A DNA stretch of 64,000 nt from Brassica napus (Eukaryota > Streptophyta > Magnoliopsida > Brassicales > Brassicaceae), in the NCBI RefSeq assembly GCF_020379485.1, contig NC_063448.1, positions 22,715,726-22,779,725 of the forward strand, written 5' to 3'. Shown piece after piece: positions 1 through 10,507 of this stretch. Below the pieces are notes generated by a model. The model did not search any database. It saw only the letters and a program-made list of their open reading frames with translations, and was not told where the DNA came from. The position numbers were made by a program, and so were the translations under genes. The first letter of the stretch is position 1. Every line of letters starts with the position of its first letter.

Positions 1-907
1 CAATTGATTGTGTGCACGGTTCTGTTTTGATTAATCATTTATGCGTGTTATCATCTTTAGTAATATCTATGTTTCCTACTGTTTGTCCATGTTTACTATC
101 CTTTAAATAGAAGTTGGCTTAAGATAGATGTATATTGTTTCAAATTATAAATGTTATGTTTCTCGATCTTAAGATGTGCTGAGTTGTTTCCACTTTGCTT
201 CAGAATATTATCATGGTGGAATATAACTTTAATTGTTTCTCTGTAATTGTGTGCTTATAGCTGATGTCCGTAACTTCGTAAATCACTTGTCAACTGTTTA
301 TGTTCATTCTTATAGCTGATGTATGAAACTTAGTATATCACTTGTCCACGGCTTATGGTAAATGTTGAACATACTTCTTTGCTTATAACTACAACTATCT
401 GTAAATTCAGTATCTCGTATGCTTTTGTTTTCAAAATATCCCTTGAAGAATGACTAACTTGTGTTGATTTTTTTTTTCTGTTTAATTACATGACACCAAA
501 ACATAGTGGAAAAGCAAAAGTGATACAAAAAGGATATAACTGAAGAGGAGCATTACACATAATTCTAAAAGTAAAAAGGTTAGTAATTTATTAAACAAAC
601 TTTTATTAATATGCGCAGATTATTAGTCTTAAGAGTAGTATTAGTAGGATTATCGGTTTGAATGAAACATTGCTGAATGAAACATAGCATTATTTCTGAT
701 TGTGGACTGACTCCTAAAAGAAGAAACAAAACTTGTCTCAAGTTTGAACAAATAGCATAGTAAAAAGTAGAAGTCCATCGCATTCCCTCTTCTCGACGAA
801 ACCTGCAACTAATCACGAAATATATTTTACAACCTTATATCATCCTAAAATTTCAAAAAAAAATTGATCCATAAGTAAACATACCTGTCGTTTCTTACAT
901 ATACATA
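1..907. other. AT-rich intergenic DNA, no gene recognised
   Basis: No coding pattern is convincing on either strand. Around 255-360 a motif containing TATAGCTGATGT occurs twice with nearby similar flanks, which looks like a short degenerate direct repeat. The stretch lies downstream of a minus-strand helicase fragment, so it may hold the 3' part of a decayed Helitron, but no hairpin plus CTRR end was recognised. Confidence 0.5.
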
Positions 908-1138
908 TCATAGGTTGTTGAAAATCTCTTTGAAAACAACATTCATAGTCTTCTTCTGAGGTTTACCATCTTTGTCCACAATCAAAATCTTCAATCCTTT
1001 CTTTGATGTGACCCTAGAAATAGCCACATATAGCTGTCCATGAGAGAACACAGGTCTGGGTAGGAAGATGCCAACTTCAGAGAGAGATTGTCCTTGGCTT
1101 TTGTTGATTGTTATAGCAAATGCAACTGCCAAGGGCAA
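908..1138 (-). pseudogene. C-terminal fragment of Pif1/Helitron-type helicase
   Basis: The 76-residue reading frame contains AITINKSQGQSL near its start, followed by LYVAISRVTSKKGL. These are the C-terminal helicase motifs (V and VI) of Pif1 and Helitron RepHel proteins, with the arginine of the SRV motif present. The frame ends at a natural stop after FKEIFNNL, so the C terminus is intact. Everything upstream (Walker A, Walker B and any Rep domain) is missing; the DNA to the right turns abruptly into AT-rich sequence. Such proteins unwind DNA during rolling-circle transposition of Helitrons. The RPA-like remnant on the same strand at 1961-4142 fits a decayed plant Helitron, since these often carry both genes. 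A separate Pif1-like gene remnant is the alternative. Confidence 0.8.
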
Positions 1139-1960
1139 TTAGAGATAATTTTTCATTAGAGATAATTAGAGATAGTTTTTCATTTAAAAATTACAACAAT
1201 ATATCATCTAAAATTTTGATTGTTTGCAGCAAAATTTCTATTGCTTGAATCTTCAGGTAATTTCTCAAGTCGAATTTTAATTAATGAAATATAAACAATA
1301 AAAACATTCCAGACATTTAGGTTAATATTAGATGATTTGTTATATTTTAGTTACGATTTTGATCTGATTAGATTTTATTTTAATAACTAAAATTTAAAGT
1401 AGCAAGAAACGTGTTGAATATTTCTAAGTCAGAAACATATATTTTATCTAGTTATAAAACAATGAGGATCTCTAGAAGATGTGTTCATCTGTATAACTCT
1501 ATATAGGTTATTTAACTCTGTTTGATGTATGTGCTTTTTTTTTCTAACTGCTAGGTTGACCCTGCAAGTGCCGATAATGTTGAAGTTATGCTTTGGGGAG
1601 TAAAGATGCTCTGCCTCATATGATGCCGACTCCATTAGACACATACCCGTATTCATTCAAAGGTATGTTGATAATTTAGAAGATATGGTTGCATTTAAAT
1701 GTTTTAGATGAAGAAATAATCGAATATTTAAAGTTTGTTTCATTTTTTCAAGTTGATTGTTAGTTAGATATTAAAATTTAGATGAAGAAATAATCAAACT
1801 TTTATTAATAGATATTAAAATTGAAAATACGAAACATCAATGAAAAACACCAGAAAGCTAAAAACAGAATCAAATAAAACTTAAATGTAGAAAATATCCA
1901 AATTACTCCAGAACATTACATCCATACCCACCAAACTTCATCACTTAGAACCGTCCCAAA
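1139..1960. other. AT-rich spacer between helicase and RPA remnants
   Basis: Mostly AT-rich. The segment 1750-1815 repeats a phrase (TTAGATGAAGAAATAATC) that also occurs at about 1700-1725. The only coding-like piece is the exon-like block at 1555-1662, listed separately. Confidence 0.45.
1555..1662 (+). pseudogene. Exon-like fragment of unknown protein, frameshifted
   Basis: A 108-bp block is bounded by a polypyrimidine tract plus TAG on the left and by AAG followed by GTATGT on the right, which is the layout of a plant internal exon. It reads VDPASADNVEVMLWGVK and then, after a one-base shift, DALPHMMPTPLDTYPYSFK. GC content is higher than in the surroundings. I do not recognise the protein. 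It could be a captured gene fragment inside the decayed Helitron region, or chance. Confidence 0.3.
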
Positions 1961-4142
1961 CTAATCCTTTTTCGATTTCTCCACCTTGACAATCTTGGTG
2001 CACAGTTTTTTTGATGATGAGGACATGTCAGGTAGATCACCATCTTTGCGTTTGGAGAACGGGGTTGAACAACCTTCAGAAGTTGTTTGACTGTTTGGAT
2101 CCAACTTAGAAACCTAAAATAATGAAAATGCACACAAATTCCATGTCAAGAAGTAATAAATATATACAAATAAAAATTATAAAATCGATATATAAGACAT
2201 TAACCTCGCCACCAGAGATCATGGAGGATTCTCTGCTGACAACAGAATGTGATTCTGCTTTGAGAAGTTTATCTCCAGACCAGATTTGAGAGACCATAAA
2301 TATATCAGAGCCGTTGGTCACATTATCATTTTCCAAAGAAACTCCAAAACAGAAAGATTGGCCAACTAATTCTTTGATTGGTTCTGGCAAAACTTCTGGA
2401 TCTTCAATCTGGGTTAAGTAAATAATAAGAACATAGTTAGCCAAAGAAACAAAGTTTAGCAGAAACAAAGTTTAGCAGAAACAATATAGGTATGATATGT
2501 AAATCATATAATAATGTTAAGCATGGTTCGACAGTAGCTCATCATATGACCCATCCCATAGCTCAACAGCTTTACAGCCGACTATGGCCTCAGCTTCAGT
2601 ATCCAGCAACATTAACTTGCATGTACCTGAGTTATCTTGCACAACAATATGCAGTTTGTATCTGTACAACATAAAAACTCACATATTAGATTTAGTTGAT
2701 TTTCCCGTAAAATATTATTCACAAATACATTCATAGAAATGAAACTCAATCCATGGGTAAACTTACTTTGGAGACACATTTGTGACATTACAACGGCAAC
2801 GTTTACAATACCATAAAGGTTTATCTGCAACCGACAAATTTGCTGAACCATTCCTAACAATTTGCTCGGCACGTTTGTTACACCTGTCATGACCAAAATA
2901 GAACCAGCCCCAATCTGTATCTACTGTTTCAATAGAAACAATGATTTTGCAGCTTTCAATCTACAAACATAATTAGTTCAAGATTAAAATAGTTGACTAT
3001 ATAGGTGATGTAAATGGTTTAAAATTATATAAATGTAGAAATAATTATACCTTCATGGCCACCAATATTTCTGAGATTGATTTGACATCAACTTCATTCC
3101 AGTCCACCTTTGGAGCCTTGATTGCCTTACTGTTTGAATTTTGATCGAAAGGAGTAATTGCAGTATCATTTTGTGGCATCCTAAGTCAAAAGAATATAAT
3201 TATTGGTCAAGACTCAATGTTTTTCATATAAATATTTCCAACGTAGACATACTTACATGCTTTTGAAAGTCACGACTTCAGGCAAATCCGGATTGATCAG
3301 AACCAATGATGCATCAAATGCGTTGGTAATTTGAACTTCTCCTATAAGAAGAAAACAAATAGTAGTATTAAGAGTATTTGAGATGATAAATTCAATCCTT
3401 GAGAGTTTCATTTTCATTTTAAATTATTTGTATTACCTTGATAAAATCCGATCTTTGCAAATCTTATAACCAAAATCATATTTGGGTCATTTGCCTCTTG
3501 AACATGAGATTCAATTTGTTCTGCATATTTTCCCCACAGACAACATGCAATAGTCTCACTCCTAATACAGTTAAGGTGTTAAAAAAATAACATAAATATA
3601 ACATAAATTAAAGATAATCTGCAGGGTACAAAAAAACAAATTACTTGGTGTCACGTAGACGAAATTCAACTTTTTCCTGTCTTTTTGCTTAACTTGAACA
3701 GTTTGAACGTCTTTAAGGCTCTCAACTTGACCGATTACTTCTGCAATTATTCACAAAGGAAAACAATGTTGGTACCTTATACTTAAATCATCATTGCAAA
3801 TACGTTCAACTTTATGATAAACTTAACCAATCACAAATAAAATAAATGTAAAATATAGATTGTAAGATAAACTTAACCGATCAAAAAGTGTGATTTAATA
3901 CTCCCATTACCAACATCTTCAAAGCTTGCAAAAGAGAAGAACATATCATCGCAATGGAAATCTGAATCCTTAATCTTACTGTCGCCTATAATAGACATCT
4001 TGTAAGCATGGTTGGTTGGTCGGTATTGACCAGTTGCATTTGAGAGCGAAAACTTTGTAATCAAACGCCATACTCCCAAAGGCAAATCACGTTCAACACG
4101 AAACATGTGATCATTCTTGCATGAGCAATGAATCTTAGTACC
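1961..4142 (-). pseudogene. RPA1-like (replication protein A 70 kDa) gene remnant
   Basis: Read on the minus strand, about eight exons with plant splice sites can be joined: 4142-3878 (GTKIHCSCKN, then RPTNHAYKM), about 3739-3650, 3560-3435, 3343-3255, 3180-3052, 2961-2768, about 2662-2530, 2410-2205 and about 2114-1961, ending in EKSKKD and a stop. The order matches plant RPA1-like/DUF223 proteins: an OB fold, the LWGKYAEQI block, the linker, then the C-terminal OB fold with paired cysteines (WYCKRCRCN) and the VELWDGSYDE and KELVGQSFCFGVS motifs. These proteins bind single-stranded DNA. The first exon(s) are absent, since homology begins at an acceptor site at 4142, and the exon at about 3700 needs a frame change to give FRLRDTK. 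It is therefore probably non-functional. Such genes are commonly carried by plant Helitrons. Exon ends are approximate. Confidence 0.8.
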
Positions 4143-4391
4143 CTAAAAATAAGAAAAAAACTGATGTCGTTAATCTTATATATTAAATTAAACTTTTTAA
4201 TAAGTGAATCGCTTCTAATATAAAAACACTCTAAAATCGCTTCTAATATGAATAAGATAAATATAAATGTTTTTTAATATGTTATGTTACCAAATGGTTA
4301 GTAAATGAAAGGCTTAAAAAGTTTAATTAGATGGTCCTACTATGACTTTTGCCTAGTAGATAAAAATGGTACTTCTCTTTTAATAGAGAAG
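4143..4391. other. Short AT-rich junction
   Basis: This joins the RPA-like remnant to the segmental duplication that begins near 4392. No feature is seen. Confidence 0.4.
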
Positions 4392-5212
4392 ATATTACTA
4401 TGGTTTTAGGAGTATATACTCTGAGTCATGTCCAAGTATTATAGTATTAGTGGTATTCCGATGCTACGCGCCGGGTTCGTATGTTTTATTCTTTAATGAG
4501 TTCAAAATTATTATTTTTGATCCATTTGATATTGGTTAGTGACAGTAGTATATTACTTTGTTTTGAAGTTGTTTAGGTCAAAAAAAAATAGTATAAGTAG
4601 TTTCACTTATTGATTCAATACAAATAGAATAAATAACTTATAGTTACACCAAAGTAAATATAGTTTAATTTAAAACATAAAGTAAAGTCGATGTTCCAAA
4701 AGTAAAACATGTAGATTTGTGTGTTTGTTTTGTAATTATCTTTTTTGAATGAAGATAAAAATTTCTTTCATTTTCTTAAATTAATAACAATTCTCGAATA
4801 CTTTGTTAATATCATCGATGTGGCAATCTGGTCAGGGTTTCACTCCAGACGTATTGGTTAAATACTTTGTTTTTAAAATGATACTGAATCTAGTAAGTGA
4901 ATTACTAATCATGGTTTAGCATCGCTCGGACGACTATTTTCTCGAGATAACTTATTATAAAATTGAAGTGTTCGTGAATAATTTTAGAGGTGGATTTTTG
5001 TTCTCACAATGTACATTTAAATATTTCGATCATGTGATGTGTTTATTTGGTTTGACAACAAAAGTATAATATGCTAATGTAGTTGAATTTGTACAGTACG
5101 GGGGAGGTACAGAGCCTCTTATTGAACTTGAGTGTATGAAGTAGTCAAACGTTTTACTTCTTGTGTGAGAGGATATTATTTATTTGGTTTAAAGCTTTCA
5201 TGTTTATTTAAA

Positions 5213-5625
5213 GGGCAAATCTCCAAAATAGCACATTTCTAAGTTTATATCACAAAAATAGCACTCAAAAACTAAAATGACCAAAATAGCATTATATCTT
5301 TTGAAAATTTTAATTTTTACCCTAAATTCAAAATTTGAAATCTTATCCCCAAAACCTCATTTCTCAACTCTAAACCCTAAACCCTAAACTCTAAACCCTA
5401 AACCCTAAATTCTAAACCCTAAACCCTAAACCCTAAACCCTAAACTCTAAACTCTAAACCCTAAACTCTAAACCCTAAACCCTAAATTCTAAACCCCACC
5501 CTTTAACTCTAAACTCTAAATTTGTGACTTTTGATAAAACATTAAGTGCTATTTTTGTGACTTTTGACCTTGAATGCTAGTTTGGGAACAAAAACTTGAT
5601 TTAGTGCTATTTTTGTATTTTTCTC
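5213..5625. mobile_element. MULE-type MITE with telomere-like core
   Basis: The element is flanked by TTATTTAAA on both sides (5204-5212 and 5626-5634). Copy B carries that 9-mer once, at 36697-36705, with no insert, so the insertion is proven inside the window. A 9-bp target duplication is the Mutator-like hallmark. The ends are imperfect inverted repeats: the left begins GGGCAAATCTCCAAAATAGC and the reverse complement of the right end begins GAGAAAAATACAAAAATAGC. The core (about 5365-5500) is a degenerate array of AAACCCTAAA units, identical to the plant telomere repeat but interstitial. It has no coding capacity. Confidence 0.88.
5365..5500. repeat. Interstitial telomere-like repeat array
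   Basis: More than a dozen copies of CCCTAAA, mixed with CTCTAAA and TTCTAAA variants, lie inside the MITE at 5213-5625. The array travelled with the MITE, because copy B lacks both. Confidence 0.85.
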
Positions 5626-6097
5626 TTATTTAAATCTATTTTGGTTTTTATTTACCTTGTATTTATTACATTATACTATTATTATTAATGTTATTCATTT
5701 GCGTTGGTATTTTATAAAAGAAACAAATCATTATCTTTATTTGACCATTTTTATATATCTTCTACACTATTAAAGAAAAATCCATTATAAGATTTTGTCC
5801 TTAATTTTGTGAAATAATTATAATAAAATAATTATAATGAAATGTCACTCATATTTTTATGCATATCATAATTAATTAATCTGAACTAAACAATTAATTT
5901 AGAAAAATTCCAAAACTAAAAAACAGTAGTTAAATCATGTATACACAGCTTAAATTTATAACCATGCTGCAAGCTAAACATAGCTTCTTTAAGCTACTTC
6001 AGATCTCAGACATCATTTGAACCGATTTTGGTTTCATTGTTACTCTCCTTAAACAACTGCATTATTCTCTCATTTACTTGATCTTTAAGATTCATAA

Positions 6098-6130
6098 ATG
6101 GGCTCTGAAATAGTAGTGGGCCGTAAGCCC
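6098..6130 (+). promoter_or_regulatory. GGGCC/GGGCT site II-like promoter motifs, copy A
   Basis: ATGGGCT, GTGGGCC and AAGCCCA lie within 33 bp, about 40 bp before the probable transcribed region. Clusters of this type (site II or TCP-type elements) are common in plant housekeeping promoters. No clear TATA box was found next to them. Confidence 0.5.
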
Positions 6131-6372
6131 AATCAAAACAGATATGACCAAATAAAGTGTTTAACATGCCTTCTTCTTCTTCTCCAATTTCAGATTTGAT
6201 CCAATCTGTAGCCTAAGGGGAAACGAAAAGGGGAAACTGCGACAAATCAAAGGTATGATTAGAACCCAAAGAGACTCATGAAAACACTTCAATTCTCTGA
6301 AATTGATTGAAGTTTGTGCAGTTTTTTTCTTTCTGATCGTATCTTTGATTGTGAAAAACCTCAGGTGGATCC

Positions 6373-7027
6373 ATGGGTGATGTACAACTAAAGAAAAGAG
6401 GATACATCTGGGCAATCTCTGCTGGGTTCAATGCAGCTCTTGCTGCCATCTCTGCAAAGTTCTTCTCATCTCTCGTAATAATAATAACATTTTCTTAGCT
6501 TCATTTGTTTTTTTTTCCTTAGAGCATTTTGATTAATTTAATTTTGGAATTTTTTAATGTTTAACAGGTGCTAAAATATGGATTGGTTGTATTATGCAAT
6601 GTGGTAATGTGGGGATGTTATGTAAACAGCTTAAGAGCTCTCTCTTCTCTACAAGCTACCGTCACTAACTTTGCTGCTAATTTCCTCTCTTCCGGTTTTG
6701 CTGGCCTCTTTCTGTTTCACGAGTCCTTATCATTCCGTGTAAGTTTTTTATTTAAATCTTGAAAACAATGTTTCTTATGCTATGCTTTTCTTGGATGTCA
6801 AAGCCTATTACTATTGCAGATTCCATAACTTGTACTTGTTTTTAAGGTTTGCGTGTATTTAGGACACCAATTGTTATGTTGAAATGGTAGTTTTGGAGTT
6901 GTAACATGAGTTTGGCTGATACATTTTCCGATAAATAATGCAGTGGTTTGCGGGAGCTTTATCGATCACCATTGGAGTTGTAATCCTCAGTAAGTCAAGT
7001 GTTGATAAGAAGGTCAGTACGGATTAG
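6373..7027 (+). CDS. Small EamA/TMEM42-like membrane protein, copy A
   Basis: Three coding exons, 6373-6474, 6568-6738 and 6944-7027, join in phase 0 at GT-AG introns to give 118 residues starting MGDVQLKKRGYIW. A further intron probably lies in the 5' UTR (6254 to about 6364). Four hydrophobic segments fall near residues 11-30, 36-53, 62-82 and 92-108. The signature LQATVTNFAANFLSSG near the third helix matches small single-domain members of the drug/metabolite transporter superfamily; TMEM42 is my best guess at the subfamily. The substrate is unknown. The protein is half the size of ten-helix DMT carriers, so it may act as a dimer (inference). The start codon is the first in-frame ATG after the UTR intron. 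The twin at 40877-41532 encodes the same protein. Confidence 0.85.
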
Positions 7028-8453
7028 TACAAGAACCAATATAATAGCTTTCCTTCTTGAGAAGGCTGGTTTTGCGTACAAGGAGTTAAGAGCTGGAGAT
7101 TAAGTTGTTTGAAGTTTTAGATTTTATTCTGTTAAGAGGACCAAACTTGTAATACCTACGATTGATTTTCATGATTTTATTGAAGTAGTTAAGACTGTTA
7201 ATACTAAAATAATGTTTGTTCTTTTTTTTTTTGGGTTTGTCATGTCAAACCGCAACAATCTACTGCACGGGTCTTCTTCTTCTGCATCTTGATTAAAATC
7301 GAGAGGCAGTGGCAAGAAACTAAGAAACTAATGCGTAGCTACGATAATATGTGCCAAAAATATGTTTGAAACTTTCTAATCACAAAATATACGGTTAGAT
7401 CAAAGAACCAGCCATGTCGTGGGGCTTACGTCACATATTTTTTCAATAGAAATATGGACAATTCTGTTTTACTTTATGTGAAGTGAACATGCCCTTACTC
7501 ATTACTTGATTTTCAAGCTACAATGTCTTCTCTTAACGTTTCCATCTCGGGAGTAATAGGCAAATTACTAGAGATGTGAACAATTCTCCACTTCTTAAAC
7601 GAAACATTTCGATTTTTTTGGAGTTCTTTTTCTTTTGCATTCACTCTTTTTAGGTTAACCACCGTATACATTGTATAGTTTTGCATCTGTGAATAAAGGA
7701 AAATATACAAAGATTTTTCTTCTACTTTCAAAAGCTATTTTCAATATTTTGTAGACTCACAAGATAATTCTCGAGAATCCACCAAACCCTGCTATAATCG
7801 TATCAAAACAACAATGAAATAGTGGTTTTGTAAGATACGACATTACAGAAAAACAACAATTGAATCAATCATCGTGATGATGAGTGGTAGAACAACTGAA
7901 AATTTGCAAAACAACAAGGAAGTAAGACAATGTATGCAAATATATCTTGAGATCTAATGACATTGTTACAACACTAAATATTATTTTGAGGAAGGTTGAA
8001 GTACCAAGAAACATTCATTAGATCTCGGAAAGACGACGCTCAGGGTCACTACTGGGATAATAGAACTGTTAGAGATCTATATGCGGAAGCGCGTTAAACC
8101 GAAAACATACTAATCTAGTTTAGCGATGAACATTGCTTGATACAATCTGGAATTGGATACAAGAATCAGAAAGAAATCACAGATGGAAATCAACCACATA
8201 TCCCCATTCAAGTACCTTTCTAGTTGATTCATTGAAGCTTCTTCTCTCTAAAACTTTTTACTCACTCTTTAGAAATATATTTGTTATAAATATATTATTA
8301 CAATTGGTTCTCTTCTATTTGCAATGTCTATATATATAGACAGTCAAGAGACATTTTGTGAGGAGTCACATATGTTCAAGGAAGAGACATGTATTTTCAG
8401 CAAAGAGACGCATCTTTTAAATGAAGAGTCACATATCTTCATTTAAGGAGTTA
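7028..8453. other. 3' flank of TMEM42-like gene, no further gene recognised
   Basis: After the 3' UTR the sequence is AT-rich. From about 8030 it contains phrases reminiscent of copia-type LTRs, for example TTAGAGATCTATATGCGGAAGC, and GAAGAGTCACATATCTTC, which is found twice in variant form. No ends, primer site or coding frame were established. The same DNA is present in copy B at 41533-42959. Confidence 0.4.
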
Positions 8454-9516
8454 CTAGATTTTGACCCGCGCTTAGAAAGCGCGGGTTTGTTTGTTTTTCA
8501 TTTATTAATCGAAAACTGATTTACAAATTACCATTATTTTTCATTTCGAACCATAACAATTGAGTTTTTAGGTTTTTATCATTTGTTTTTTTTCTCTTCA
8601 AAATATGGTATTTGTTCGAAATATGGTAGCTGTTCTATAATAATGTTTGAGTTTTAAAATTTGTTTTCATATCTGACCTAGATTCATGTTTGAACCTATA
8701 GACCCGATACATTGTATATAATCCTGTTCGGATTTAATGAAAAATTTGTTAATTAAAAATCCGATATAACCCGGTAAAAACCTAAAAACTCACTATTAAC
8801 CCGCGATCTGATACTATTGATCCGATAACAAAATATCTTATAGTACTTTTTTAAAAAATTGATTAAATTACTCATATATTTATTAATATTACATAAATTA
8901 GTGATTCCTTAGAATTTGATAAAATTTTATCATGTTATCTAAATAAAAAATGATAATATAAAATAACTTATTGATATGACAATATTAGTTTATTTTCGTT
9001 ATTAATAACCTATTATAAGTTTTTGTTTGTATTTTAGATTTAAAAATTTATTTTAAGATAGTTTTTAAAATATTCTTGAACACTCGTAATTGCCATATTA
9101 ATATTATGTATAAAATGACATTATACACTGAAAAATGATATTCAAATATGTATATGATATATGGCGTAGGATATACGATTTTGGTTTGTATTGAAAATAT
9201 GTATAATATTCAAATGATCTATTTTGAATATTGATACGTATATTTAAGAAAATAATATTTTCATGTTTCTTAATTCATTTATTGTTCATAATATATTTAT
9301 ACTTATATTAAATTTAAAATTAATATATATTTTAAATATATATATAGGCCTATTATTTATAGATCCATTTAGGTGTATCTGTAGGCCCAAAACCAAAAGA
9401 CTTAAATGCCATTAATGAATTTTATTAATTCTTTGTAAAAATAAAGGTATTTTTGAGAAAACTGCAATTTTCATTAAGGATATAATTTGAGAATGATCCT
9501 CTTTTAATGGTATTGA
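8454..9516 (-). mobile_element. Non-autonomous Helitron, copy A only
   Basis: On the minus strand the element begins TCAATACC at 9516 and ends CTAG at 8454. A hairpin with stem ACCCGCGCTT/AAGCGCGGGT lies a few bases before CTAG. It sits between A (8453) and T (9517) with no target duplication. Copy B carries the uninterrupted site at 42959/42960 (GGAGTTATGCG). Terminal TC, hairpin, CTRR and A^T insertion are the full Helitron signature. The 1063 bp are AT-rich and encode nothing recognisable. Confidence 0.93.
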
Positions 9517-10507
9517 TGCGAATAATTTCCTAAAACTAGCGGTTAACCAAACCGGTTTGGTATGCTGCCTAATCATGGATGCAAACCGACCGTAAACTAA
9601 TATCTCCCACTCACACATGATTGGGAGCATGTCAAGTACTAGAGAAGTCTTAAAGATCAAGCGCGAGAATCCTAACTCAGAAATCATAGGGAAAATGAAC
9701 CGTGCGACCCTTACAAGTACACTAACACTTGGGAGTTAAATTATGCACCTGTTAGGAATACATACAAGTTACAACCCTAGAGAACTTTGCTTTTCAGCAT
9801 GTCTCGTTGTTCCCCAAACTCATTGGTCTTTTATATCGATTTAACATTCCTGATCCCTAAAGCATATGTGTTTAAAAAACACATATGTCAAATAGTTTTC
9901 TTTTCCAATCTCATGTCCATCTGTTTCGAACTAACTGTTTTCCTAGCATGTCCCATAAGGCTAATTATTCCATTGCCGTTGAAAAATATACTAAAGTAGA
10001 AAACATTAAATATTTCTTTCGAGAATATAGCTGAAGGTTCAAGGGTAACTTTGTAACCATAAATAGGTTAGTAGGAACTCACATGAGAGGGATATGGATT
10101 AAAAATAAAATAATCCCTCGCTTCCTATATAGTCGTAAATAGCACATGTGGTATGACATACATGTCATAGCACTTAACTCTCCTCTTAAGAACATGTGTA
10201 AATTACATAAATTACATAAACCAAATATCACTATGTGGATCAAGCTACTATCAGCTCATTCACTAGCGCCTTTTTAAGGTTTTTGGACGGTTAAATTAAT
10301 ATTATTTTTTTGTCAAAAAAATAATTCTGTTTAAACAATAAAATAAATACAACTAAAGCTACGGTTAAAAGACCAAAATTTATGATTTTTTTTAGTAATT
10401 TACCATGCACAGTAAAACCACCACTTAGGTGTTGTTTGTTTCTCCACTTGTGATCTCCATTCAGCTGATTCATTTATGTGATCCATCCAAATGATTCATC
10501 CAGATTT
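9517..10507. other. Probable decayed LTR-retroelement or unclassified repeat
   Basis: The piece 9517-9780 is shared with copy B (42960-43224); the homology stops at 9780. It contains AATATCTCCCACTCACACAT, which resembles the reverse complement of a copia polypurine tract region, but no LTR pair or protein remnant was found. The rest, to about 10500, is AT-rich with no gene. Confidence 0.3.

Larger units (their letters stand above)
4392..9780 (+). repeat. Segmental duplication, copy A
   Basis: This block aligns with 35743-43224 in the same orientation. Similarity starts at ATATTACTATGGTTTTAG and ends at ACAACCCTAGA in both copies. It holds a complete TMEM42-like gene. Copy A has two insertions that copy B lacks: a 413-bp MITE at 5213-5625 and a 1063-bp Helitron at 8454-9516. 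It lacks the 3.4-kb Helitron and the 104-bp tandem duplication of copy B. The remaining sequence differs by scattered substitutions and short indels. The coding exons look identical between copies. Confidence 0.95.

Noticed and set aside
5365..5500. CCCTAAA repeats as evidence of a chromosome end or fusion
   Set aside because: The repeats are bounded by a transposon with target duplications and are absent from the paralogous copy.
6161..6415. 84-codon minus-strand frame, also at 40665-40919
   Set aside because: It is antisense to the leader and first exon of the TMEM42-like gene; its conservation only reflects the duplication.
7513..8339. Short frames at 7513-7731 and 8133-8339, repeated in copy B
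   Set aside because: Conservation is explained by the recent duplication. Codon changes between copies are not biased to silent sites, and no family is recognised.
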